DNA of 64,000 bases from Rhizobium sp. Root274 (GTDB taxonomy: Bacteria > Pseudomonadota > Alphaproteobacteria > Rhizobiales > Rhizobiaceae), in the NCBI RefSeq assembly GCF_001429245.1, contig NZ_LMJE01000007.1:845127-909126 (forward strand), given 5' to 3'. Position 1 is the first letter of the stretch, and the number at the start of each line of letters is the position of its first letter. The notes beneath the pieces were generated by a model. It was not told where the DNA came from. It saw nothing but the letters and a program-made list of their open reading frames with translations, and ran no database searches. A program made the translations under genes and the position numbers. Below are positions 40,203-46,926 of this stretch, one piece after another.

Positions 40203-40673
40203 TCAGTTCACATGTGCCTCGATGGCCTTGGGCGCGGCACCAGCGGCCTCCGCGGCAATCGCGATCCGGCGCGGCTTCATGGCCTCGGGAATGTTGCGCA
40301 GAAGATCGATGTGCAGCAGCCCATTCTTCAGCGAAGCGGCGGTCACCTCGACATGGTCGGCAAGCTGGAAGCGGCGCTCGAAGGCGCGCTTGGCGATACC
40401 GCGATAGAGGAATTCGCTCTGCTCGACCTTTTCGTCTTCGGCCTTTTCACCCTTCACGGTCAGCACATGCGCATGTGCCTCGATCGAAAGCTCGCTTTCG
40501 TCGAAGCCGGCAACGGCCATGGTGATCCGGTAAAGGTTTTCGCCGGTGCGTTCTATGTTGTAGGGCGGATAGCTCTGGGCCTGCTCCGGCTGTCCGAGGC
40601 TGTCGAGCATCGTGAACAGGCGGTCGAAACCGACGGTGGAGCGGTAGAGCGGGGAAAAATCGACGTGACGCAT
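40203..40673 (-). CDS. Hsp20-family small heat shock protein
   Basis: 156-residue chaperone that holds unfolding proteins. The alpha-crystallin domain (about 35-130) has YPPYNIERTGENLYRITMAVAGFDESELSIE, and LYRGIAKRAFERRFQLADHVEV leads to the ASLKNGLLHIDLLRNIPE strand. It resembles the class A rhizobial HspA/IbpA type. ATG 40673 with AGGAGG just upstream is preferred over a longer frame that runs to 40718. A heat-shock-type promoter and a structured 95-base leader lie upstream (see the next two entries), so expression is probably raised both at transcription and at translation by heat. Confidence 0.93.
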   Translation of the reverse strand: MRHVDFSPLYRSTVGFDRLFTMLDSLGQPEQAQSYPPYNIERTGENLYRITMAVAGFDESELSIEAHAHVLTVKGEKAEDEKVEQSEFLYRGIAKRAFERRFQLADHVEVTAASLKNGLLHIDLLRNIPEAMKPRRIAIAAEAAGAAPKAIEAHVN

Positions 40674-40768
40674 TGTGTCCTCCTGGAAGCGACGTTGGCG
40701 TTTTGGGGTCCACCTCAATCCCGCAACGGGCGATGGAGGCGGAGGTCACGGACCCTTTCGGCGTCCGC
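40674..40768 (-). promoter_or_regulatory. ROSE-like RNA thermometer in the hsp20 leader (predicted)
   Basis: The 95-base leader can hide the ribosome binding site. GTGACCTCC (40741-40749, read on the minus strand) can pair with the GGAGGACAC segment (40675-40683) at eight of nine positions, covering the Shine-Dalgarno site. A second hairpin near the 5' end, with GCGGAC and GTCCGT arms around a GCC-GAAA-GG core, resembles the early hairpin of ROSE elements. In rhizobia ROSE elements control small heat shock genes. The canonical UYGCU motif is not clear; TCGCT next to the site is the nearest match. Calculation of the fold is needed. Confidence 0.55.
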
Positions 40769-40775
40769 ATCAACG

Positions 40776-40804
40776 ATGTGGGAAATCGAATTTGCGAATT
40801 CAAG
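40776..40804 (-). promoter_or_regulatory. RpoH (heat-shock sigma) type promoter for hsp20
   Basis: On the minus strand CTTGAA (40799-40804) and CCCACAT (40776-40782) lie 16 bases apart, close to the heat-shock sigma consensus. Transcription would start near 40768 and give the 95-base leader. Confidence 0.6.
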
Positions 40805-40892
40805 ATCAGCCGATCTTACGCGAAACGCAGCCGATGAATCCTGTGTGAACGAGAGGTTCAAGACCGGTTCAGTCCCCCTGCGCTAGACCATT

Positions 40893-40993
40893 CCCATCGG
40901 TTGTCTCGAACCCGATAGGCCGGGGATATCGCCCCTTCCACTCCGGTCACTTTGGCCGGGACCGCATTCTCCGTTTGCGGTTCCGGCTTTTTT
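40893..40993 (+). ncRNA. Candidate sRNA of about 100 nt with strong terminator (unassigned family)
   Basis: A strong rho-independent terminator stands on the plus strand where no plus-strand gene precedes it, because hsp20 is leftward. The stem GCCGGGACCGCA (40955-40966) pairs with TGCGGTTCCGGC (40976-40987), one G-U, with six Ts at 40988-40993. Upstream are two further hairpins: GGGG-ATATCG-CCCC, and CCGGTCA-CTT-TGGCCGG, which shares part of the terminator arm. A weak promoter (CAAGAC at 40859, CTAGAC at 40883) would start transcription near 40893. It could instead be an attenuator leader for the hydrolase at 41027. I do not match it to a known rhizobial sRNA. Confidence 0.5.
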
Positions 40994-41026
40994 CTTTGAC
41001 CTTTTGCGGGGGCCATCCTATCCCGG

Positions 41027-42055
41027 ATGAAGGACCCCGCGCTCAACGGACAGGCAGTTGTGAGGATGGAAGCGACACTTTACGCCACCCCCGGCAACCC
41101 CATTCCCGGAAACCCGCTCGTCGGCTTCTTTAAGGGCCATCGCGGCGCAAACCTGCGTTATGCGGTCTTCAAGTCCACCGCCGGAAATACGCGTGGCACC
41201 ATCGTGCTGCTGCACGGCCGCAACGAGACGATCGAAAAGTATTTCGAGACGATCCGCGAGATGACCGAACGCGGCTTCTGGGTCGCGACATATGATTTTC
41301 GGGGCCAAGGTGGCTCCGACCGGGTCATCAAGGACCCGCGCAAGGGCCATGTCGGTCGCTTCGAGCACTATATCAAGGATCTCGAGATCTTCCTCGAGCA
41401 GATCGTCTTGCCTGATACCCGCCTGCCCTTCTTTCTGGTCGCCCATTCGACCGGTGGGCTGATTGCCCTGAAGGCCGCTCCGCGCCTTGCCAACCGTATT
41501 GAGCGCATGGTGCTGACAGCCCCCTTTGTCGGGCTTGGTGGCCAGAAAACCTCGCCGGACAATATCCGTCGCCTGGCGACCCTCGCGACCTTCACCGGTT
41601 TCGGGGGGATCTGCCTGAACAAGGACGATCCGCGCAAGACTTTCGATGGCAATCCGCTCACCACAGATCCGCAGCGCTTCGCCCGCAACCAGCGGCTCGT
41701 CGCCGATCATACGGAACTGTTTCTCGGTGCACCGACGGCCCGCTGGCTCTATGAAAGCCAGAAGGCGATTGCCGAGGTACGCAATCCGCGCCACCTCGCC
41801 TCGATCACGGTCCCGACCGTCATCGTCGCCCCCGGCAACGATCCGATCGTGCCCTATCACTACCAGGAATCCATGGCGCAGTATTTCCGCGCCGGCCAGC
41901 TGGTGCCGGTTCCCGGCGCCCGTCACGAGATCCTGCAGGAGCAGGACCGCTACCGCACCCAGGCGCTCGCCGCCCTCTTCGCCTTCATTCCCGGCGGAGA
42001 GCCGGAAGAGACGGATCCCGTCAACACATTGACCGACAGCCGCCTCGACGCCTGA
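41027..42055 (+). CDS. Alpha/beta hydrolase (lysophospholipase/monoacylglycerol lipase-like)
   Basis: 342-residue cytosolic esterase-like protein. The nucleophile is the Ser of VAHSTGGLIAL, a variant GHSMGG elbow. The oxyanion region is IVLLHGRNETIEKYFE, YDFRGQGGSDR follows, and the catalytic Asp is in VIVAPGNDPIVP with the His in VPGARHEILQE near the end. The closest known type is the PldB/monoglyceride lipase group; the substrate is unknown. The start is unsure: ATG 41027 gives the longest form, while ATG 41066 (MEATLYATPG) starts closer to the conserved core. It is 34 bases after a strong terminator, which may belong to an sRNA or act as an attenuator for this gene. Confidence 0.88.
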   Translation: MKDPALNGQAVVRMEATLYATPGNPIPGNPLVGFFKGHRGANLRYAVFKSTAGNTRGTIVLLHGRNETIEKYFETIREMTERGFWVATYDFRGQGGSDRVIKDPRKGHVGRFEHYIKDLEIFLEQIVLPDTRLPFFLVAHSTGGLIALKAAPRLANRIERMVLTAPFVGLGGQKTSPDNIRRLATLATFTGFGGICLNKDDPRKTFDGNPLTTDPQRFARNQRLVADHTELFLGAPTARWLYESQKAIAEVRNPRHLASITVPTVIVAPGNDPIVPYHYQESMAQYFRAGQLVPVPGARHEILQEQDRYRTQALAALFAFIPGGEPEETDPVNTLTDSRLDA

Positions 42056-42065
42056 TCCCGCTCGG

Positions 42066-42842
42066 TCACCGCCGCTTCAGCATCTCCATCACCTCGGCAT
42101 GCACGGCCTTGGAGCCAGCCGCAATGATCGAGCCGCCCGCTTCCGGCCGTCCGCCATCCCAGGTGGTGATCACGCCGCCCGCCTGCTCGATGATCGGGAT
42201 CAGCGCGCCGACATCATAGGGCTTCAGGACAGTCTCGATGACGAGATCGATATGCCCGGCCGCCAACAGACAATAGGCATAGCAGTCTGTGCCATAGCGG
42301 AAGAGTTTCGCCCGATCCTGAACCGCCTGATAGCGCTCCACCTCCCAGCCCTGGAACAGATGCGGCGAGGTGGTGAACAGGATCGCGTTTTCGAGAGAAC
42401 CGCAGTCGCGCACCTGGTTCTGGCGCTCGCCGTCAGGGCCGACATACCAGGACTTGTTCCCATCGGCGAAATAGCGCTCTCCCGTGAACGGCTGCTCCAT
42501 CAGCCCCATCACCGAGCGCCCACGCTCCTGGAAGCCGATCAGCGTCCCCCAGACGGGAACGCCGGAGATGAAAGCCCGCGTCCCGTCGATCGGATCGATG
42601 ACCCAGACCTGATCTGCATCCATGCGGATATTGGCGTGTTCTTCACCGAGGATGCCATGGTCAGGAAACTCGGCCTCGATCAGACGGCGGATCGCCGTCT
42701 CGGCCGCCTGGTCGCCTTCGGTCACCGGATCGAAGCCTCCGGCCTCCTTGTTGACGACGGACAGGCCGGAACGAAAACGCGGCAGGGTCTCCGCCTTGGC
42801 GGCATCGGCGAGGCGAAAAAAGAAGTCACGGGTGGGGCGCAT
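42066..42842 (-). CDS. hisN: Histidinol-phosphatase, inositol-monophosphatase family
   Basis: Removes phosphate from histidinol phosphate in histidine synthesis; 258 residues. Metal-binding motifs of the IMPase family are intact: ILGEEH, WVIDPIDGTRAFISGVPVWGTLIG and, near the C-terminus, KPYDVGALIPIIEQAGG. HisN is the alphaproteobacterial histidinol-phosphatase and is usually next to an N-formylglutamate amidohydrolase gene, as here. A pure SuhB-type inositol monophosphatase is the alternative. The sRNA at 43034 lies upstream on the opposite strand. The 3' end is convergent with the alpha/beta hydrolase gene. Confidence 0.9.
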   Translation of the reverse strand: MRPTRDFFFRLADAAKAETLPRFRSGLSVVNKEAGGFDPVTEGDQAAETAIRRLIEAEFPDHGILGEEHANIRMDADQVWVIDPIDGTRAFISGVPVWGTLIGFQERGRSVMGLMEQPFTGERYFADGNKSWYVGPDGERQNQVRDCGSLENAILFTTSPHLFQGWEVERYQAVQDRAKLFRYGTDCYAYCLLAAGHIDLVIETVLKPYDVGALIPIIEQAGGVITTWDGGRPEAGGSIIAAGSKAVHAEVMEMLKRR

Positions 42843-42998
42843 GAGAGGTTCCGTCGCATGAGAGTGGCGCCAGTCTTAATGCCTGTCGACCGGAAAGAAA
42901 ACCGCCTGACTGCCTGTACCTCTCACGCCACCATCCACAGGCCACGAAACAGAAACTGCGCATTTTTTCGCCACGATTAAAAAACAGCCAAGATTCAT

Positions 42999-43027
42999 CT
43001 TGACAATGGTGCACCGCAACACATAAC
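42999..43027 (+). promoter_or_regulatory. Promoter of the MmgR-like sRNA
   Basis: CTTGAC (42999-43004), 17 bases, then CATAAC (43022-43027). This is an excellent rhizobial housekeeping-sigma match in a gene-free region, with start near 43034. Confidence 0.75.
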
Positions 43028-43033
43028 GTCTGA

Positions 43034-43114
43034 ACTACAGTCTCTGACTGTAAATACCCTCCTTGGGTGTTTCCTCCCTAGACTTGAAGCCGCGCCCAGT
43101 GCGCGGTTTTTTTT
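43034..43114 (+). ncRNA. mmgR: MmgR / suhB-type (alpha-r8) small RNA
   Basis: An 80-base RNA gene between hisN and the amidohydrolase gene. The layout is: TACAGTC hairpin with GACTGTA arm, an ACCC/GGGT hairpin, a single-stranded TTTCCTCCCTAGACTTGAAG stretch that could pair with ribosome binding sites, then the terminator CCGCGC (43090-43095) paired to GCGCGG (43101-43106) and eight Ts. The family is named suhB/mmgR because it sits by an inositol monophosphatase-type gene, matching this place. In Sinorhizobium MmgR is linked to polyhydroxybutyrate storage, which is known biology for that species only. I recall the family by pattern; a covariance-model search would settle it. Confidence 0.75.
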
Positions 43115-43203
43115 GTCTTGGATAGCGCGAACAGCCGACCGCAGGATCCACAGACGGCCTGGACGGCGAAAGCGCATGTGCGGGGAGATGAAGGGAAGTC
43201 GGC

Positions 43204-44079
43204 TTATTCGGCGGCCAGCGCCTGATCACCGAAATAATCGGCGACGAAATCGGCCATCTGGCCCATGAAGATGGCAAGCGAGCCGGCCAGCATGTCGAAA
43301 TCCGGTCGCTTCTCCAGCGTCGCCTCATCGATATAGAGCGAGCGATTGACCTCGATCTGCAGGGCGTGCAGGTCGCGGGCCGGCCGGCCGTAATGTTCGG
43401 TGATGAAACCACCGGCATAAGGCTTATTGCGAACGGCGGCAAAACCCAGCTCTTCGAGGAATTGCAGGGCCGCCCGCGAAAGCTCCGCCGAAGCACTGGT
43501 GCCGTATCGATCGCCGACGATGAAATCCGGCTTGATGCCGCTGCCGGCAACCCGGATATTGCCCGGCATCGAATGGCAGTCGATCAAGACACCGAGCCCG
43601 AAGCGGGCATGGGTGCGGGCGATCAACTTGCGCAGGCAGGCATGATACGGCTTGTAGCAGGTCTCGATCCGCTCCATGGCCGATGCAAGCGGCAGGCGCC
43701 CCTCGTAGATCTCCATATTCTCAGCAACGATGCGCGGGATCGTGCCTAGCCCGCCGGCAACACGCGCCGAATTGCTATTGGCATAGGGCGGCAGCGGATC
43801 GGAAAACATCCGCGGGTCGAGCTCGTAGGGCTCGCGGTTCACATCGACATAGGCGCGCGGGAAATGCGCAACCAAGAGCGGCGCGCCGAAGCTCGGGGCA
43901 GCCGAAAACAATTCGTCGACGTAATGATCCTCGGACCGCCGAATCGACAGATCGTCCAGCCGCGACTCATCAAGGAAGGCGCTCGGGTAGCAGCGTCCGC
44001 TATGGGGCGAGTTATACACGAAGGGAATGGTCTGGACGGCGGGTTCGCGAATCTCGAAAGGCTCGAATTCGTTGGTCAT
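43204..44079 (-). CDS. hutG: N-formylglutamate amidohydrolase
   Basis: Zinc hydrolase that splits N-formylglutamate to glutamate and formate in one route of histidine breakdown. 291 residues. The conserved start region VYNSPHSGRCYPSAFL, then ARTHARFGLGVLIDCHSMPGN with the metal-binding Asp-His and AHFPRAYVDVNREPYELDPRMF, matches the HutG2-type family. The C-terminal GGFITEHYGRPARDLHALQIEVNRSLY is typical. ATG 44079 follows GGGGAGCGG. No other hut genes are in the window. It is divergent from cpdR. The symbol is by family; a general role on N-formyl amino acids cannot be excluded. Confidence 0.88.
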   Translation of the reverse strand: MTNEFEPFEIREPAVQTIPFVYNSPHSGRCYPSAFLDESRLDDLSIRRSEDHYVDELFSAAPSFGAPLLVAHFPRAYVDVNREPYELDPRMFSDPLPPYANSNSARVAGGLGTIPRIVAENMEIYEGRLPLASAMERIETCYKPYHACLRKLIARTHARFGLGVLIDCHSMPGNIRVAGSGIKPDFIVGDRYGTSASAELSRAALQFLEELGFAAVRNKPYAGGFITEHYGRPARDLHALQIEVNRSLYIDEATLEKRPDFDMLAGSLAIFMGQMADFVADYFGDQALAAE

Positions 44080-44276
44080 CCGCTCCCCAGTTCCTCTTCT
44101 TTACCAAGTCACAAACTTGTTGTGTTCGCCATGTTGCCAGTCGGCTGCTGCAAAGTCCATACTCCGGGAAATGGCGGAGCAGGCTCACGAATTCGTTGTT
44201 CACCGGTTCTTTACTGGGCAGGACCTAGAGTGAGCGGCTGCGAGCGTCCCATGAAATCGAATACAGCGGTCCCTAA

Positions 44277-44639
44277 ATGACACAGAAAATCCTTCTCGCC
44301 GAAGATGACAACGACATGCGCCGGTTCCTGGTGAAAGCGTTGGAAAAGGCGGGCTACAAAGTTTCCTCCTTCGACAACGGGGCGAGCGCCTATGACCGCC
44401 TGCGCGAAGAACCTTTCTCCCTGCTGCTGACCGACATTGTTATGCCGGAAATGGACGGCATCGAGCTGGCGCGCCGCGCAACCGAACTCGATCCGGACTT
44501 GAAGGTGATGTTCATCACCGGCTTCGCCGCCGTGGCCTTGAACGCCGATTCGAAGGCCCCGAAGGACGCGAAGGTCTTGTCCAAGCCTTTCCACCTGCGC
44601 GATCTCGTCGACGAAGTGAACAAACTCCTTGCGGCATAA
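44277..44639 (+). CDS. cpdR: CpdR single-domain response regulator
   Basis: 120-residue receiver-only protein. The phospho-acceptor is D53 (LLTDIVMPEMDG), with acidic pocket EDD at the N-terminus and K103 in VLSKPFHLRDLV. In Caulobacter and Sinorhizobium, unphosphorylated CpdR brings ClpXP to the cell pole and promotes destruction of CtrA and other cell-cycle proteins. FITGFAAVAL and the overall sequence fit CpdR rather than a generic CheY. It has no linked kinase; phosphate comes via CckA-ChpT in relatives. The 197-base upstream gap to the amidohydrolase holds its promoter, but I see no clean CtrA box. tRNA-Val follows. Confidence 0.92.
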   Translation: MTQKILLAEDDNDMRRFLVKALEKAGYKVSSFDNGASAYDRLREEPFSLLLTDIVMPEMDGIELARRATELDPDLKVMFITGFAAVALNADSKAPKDAKVLSKPFHLRDLVDEVNKLLAA

Positions 44640-44690
44640 GGCCTGCCGAAGGGATTGAAAAAATCTCTTCACAAAACTGCAAAATGCCTA

Positions 44691-44720
44691 TTGACGGGTG
44701 AAGCGGTTTTGTGGTCTTAA
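44691..44720 (+). promoter_or_regulatory. Probable tRNA-Val promoter
   Basis: TTGACG (44691-44696), 18 bases, TCTTAA (44715-44720), 15 bases before the tRNA gene. Confidence 0.5.
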
Positions 44721-44734
44721 GCCGCTCATCGGAT

Positions 44735-44809
<75 letters not shown>

Positions 44810-44991
44810 TTCGAATTCTTTCAAGGGCTTGTCGGAAACGGCGAGCCCTTTTTGGTTTCCGACGCAACCAAGCCTTCGACGCTCCGCCACCCATCGAATC
44901 ACCACGCGAGGCAAGGCAGCGGCGCAATTCATTCCCGGTTGCGCAACCCGTCTTTGCGACCGATGATGGAAGTCAGCTTCCAATTCAAATC

Positions 44992-44999
44992 GTATATAC
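44992..44999. promoter_or_regulatory. Palindromic -10/operator-like box before brnT
   Basis: GTATATAC is a perfect 8-bp palindrome ending six bases before the brnT ATG. It could be the -10 element and also the site at which BrnA represses the pair. If so, the mRNA has almost no leader. Confidence 0.4.
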
Positions 45000-45005
45000 A
45001 ATTTG

Positions 45006-45272
45006 ATGATGATCGATTATGATCTGGCGAAGGACGCGGCCAACAGGCAAAAACACGGGATCTCGCTCGAACGGGCGCGCGATCTCAACCTCCTCGCTAT
45101 TCTTGAAGACGATCGAAATGCCTACGGGGAAATCCGCTACCGTGCATGGGGACTGATCGACGAGCAGCCTCACTGCCTCGCCTTCACCTATCGCGACGGG
45201 CGCGTGCGGGCAATCAGTCTGCGAAGGGCCCATAGGAAGGAATTTAAGCGTTATGTCGAAGCCAAACGATGA
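45006..45272 (+). CDS. brnT: BrnT family ribonuclease toxin
   Basis: 88-residue toxin with a RelE-like fold. The family pattern IDYDLAKDAANRQKHGISLERARDL, EDDRNAYGEIRYRAWGLID and late RAISLRRAHRKEFKRY is intact, including the Arg/His/Lys residues thought to form the active site. BrnT cuts mRNA and is held inactive by BrnA. In this module the toxin gene comes first. No ribosome binding site is seen before ATG 45006 (ATG 45009 and TTG 45003 are alternatives), so it may be translated from a leaderless transcript starting at the GTATATAC box. It overlaps brnA by 20 bases. Confidence 0.88.
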   Translation: MMIDYDLAKDAANRQKHGISLERARDLNLLAILEDDRNAYGEIRYRAWGLIDEQPHCLAFTYRDGRVRAISLRRAHRKEFKRYVEAKR

Positions 45273-45504
45273 TCCGGAAAATCCGGAATGGACCGCAGCA
45301 GATTTCGCCCGCGCCCGTCCGGCGTCGGAACTGCCCGAGGAACTGCGCGCCTTCTTTCCGAAAACACGCGGCATTCAGAAGACCCCAACGAAAATCCCCG
45401 TCTCGCTTCGTCTCTCTGCAGAGGTCGTCGAGCGTTTCCGCGCAACCGGTCCCGGCTGGCAAAGCCGCATCGACGATATTCTAAAGAAGGCTGTAGGCCT
45501 CTAA
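45253..45504 (+). CDS. brnA: BrnA family antitoxin
   Basis: 83-residue antitoxin. The N-terminal part (NPEWTAADFARARPASEL) is the usual BrnA start, and the C-terminal ribbon-helix-helix is PTKIPVSLRLSAEVVERFRATGPGWQSRIDDILKKAV. It binds BrnT and represses the operon. The start lies inside brnT (20-base overlap), and the last four bases overlap the convergent YkgJ-type gene. This overlap means the two transcripts share their 3' ends. Confidence 0.88.
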   Translation: MSKPNDDPENPEWTAADFARARPASELPEELRAFFPKTRGIQKTPTKIPVSLRLSAEVVERFRATGPGWQSRIDDILKKAVGL

Positions 45505-45926
45505 GCTGCCACCACCGTCACCGCATCCCCGACATACACCACCACATACCCACCGCCCGCCTTCAGCGCCCGCGCACGCGCCTCCAACTCCCCGAGATAG
45601 GGCGCCCGGCGCCAATCGTCCGGATGCGTAGGATCGACCAGCACCGTCAGTTGCGGCCCCTGCGCATAGAGCATCATGCCGCTGACCGACGGCTCCCATT
45701 CCGGCCCAAGCGAGGCATCTGTCCGCCACAGACAATAGAAGTCGCGACAGGTGGCAGGCCGCGTCGCGTAGGCGACGCAGCCACCCCCGCTCTGACAGTG
45801 GCGACAGGGTTCGTTGGCCGGTTTGTCCAGTTCGTCGATGTCAGGAAGGATGCAGCAGAGCGAGCAGGTGCCGCAGCTTCGCCCCTCGACCAGGGTCGGC
45901 CCTATCCCGCTCTGCAAACCCGTCAT
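45501..45926 (-). CDS. YkgJ family cysteine-cluster protein
   Basis: 141-residue cytosolic protein with the YkgJ (UPF0153) cluster: SCGTCSLCC near the N-terminus, then CRHC, GGGC and RDFYCLW, a metal-binding (iron or zinc) arrangement of about eight Cys. The function of the family is unknown. The ATG follows the stop of the FAH-family gene by one base (TGAGATG), so the two are translationally coupled. The 3' end overlaps brnA by four bases. Confidence 0.85.
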   Translation of the reverse strand: MTGLQSGIGPTLVEGRSCGTCSLCCILPDIDELDKPANEPCRHCQSGGGCVAYATRPATCRDFYCLWRTDASLGPEWEPSVSGMMLYAQGPQLTVLVDPTHPDDWRRAPYLGELEARARALKAGGGYVVVYVGDAVTVVAA

Positions 45927-45927
45927 C

Positions 45928-46644
45928 TCAGGCCGCAGCGCCGATCGTCACGGTGAGCGGCGCCAGCCCCTCGACCGTCCCGACCAGCCGGTCGCCGGGC
46001 TGCACCGGGCCGACGCCGGAGGGCGTGCCGGTATAGATGAGATCACCGGGCGTCAGGTGATAATAGCGCGACAGGTGGCTGACGATCTCCGGCACAGACC
46101 ACACCATGTCGGAGAGTTCCCCCTCCTGGCGAACAGTGCCATTGACGGTCAGTTCGATGCGCTGTCCAGCCGGCGCAAACTCGGCCGCCTGGGTAATCCG
46201 GCCGATCCCAGCCGAATGCTCAAAGGACTTGCCCATATCCCACGGGCGCTGCTTGTCCTTGGCCGCCTGTTGCAGGTCGCGCCGGGTCATGTCGAGGCCG
46301 ACGGCATAACCGAAGATCACGCTTGCAGCATCTTCTACCGAGACCTGAAAGGCGGGTGCGCCGATCGCGATCACCAATTCGATCTCATGGTGGCAATCCT
46401 CGGTACCCGGCGGATAGGTCATCGTCCCACCGCTCAACACCAGCCCCGTCGGCGGCTTGGTGAAATAGAAGGGCGCTGCCCGGTCGATCGTATTGCCCAT
46501 TTCGGCAGCATGGGCGGCATAATTGCGCCCGACGCAGAAGATCCGGTGCACGGGGAAACCTTCCGTGAGACCCTCGACGGGCAAGAGCGGGGCGACGGGA
46601 ACGGAAAACAGCGGGACTGTGGGGGTCAAGGGAATGTCTTTCAT
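45928..46644 (-). CDS. Fumarylacetoacetate hydrolase (FAH) family protein
   Basis: 238-residue enzyme of the FAH superfamily, which hydrolyses or decarboxylates beta-dicarbonyl-type acids. The metal-binding core is visible: FCVGRNYAAHAAEMG, FYFTKPPTGLVLSG, then HHEIELVIAIG with the EXE-type acidic residues, DMTRRDLQQ and IYTGTPSGVGPVQPGD at the C-terminus. Acylpyruvate hydrolase-type activity is plausible, but the substrate is open. First gene of a two-gene unit with the YkgJ protein. It is divergent from manC. Confidence 0.88.
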   Translation of the reverse strand: MKDIPLTPTVPLFSVPVAPLLPVEGLTEGFPVHRIFCVGRNYAAHAAEMGNTIDRAAPFYFTKPPTGLVLSGGTMTYPPGTEDCHHEIELVIAIGAPAFQVSVEDAASVIFGYAVGLDMTRRDLQQAAKDKQRPWDMGKSFEHSAGIGRITQAAEFAPAGQRIELTVNGTVRQEGELSDMVWSVPEIVSHLSRYYHLTPGDLIYTGTPSGVGPVQPGDRLVGTVEGLAPLTVTIGAAA

Positions 46645-46926
46645 GGCAGCAAATGAACACGGTCATCCCCGCCTCTGCGTCGGAGATCGGGCTGACTTGA
46701 CCACAACCGGCGGCAGGCGGCAACGCGTCCAGCCGCGAAATTAAGGACGATCATGGACCGCACTTGGAACCATCGCCCAAACATGTAACAAAATCCGCGC
46801 CCCCGCGTTTGGGTTGCGTCGATCGCCTTGCGCACGATGCCTCATTCGGACGTTGCGCGAGGCAGGCACTGCGAAATTCGGCCGGACCTCCCACTGCCCG
46901 GCCAGACATCGAAAGGCAAAAAAAGC

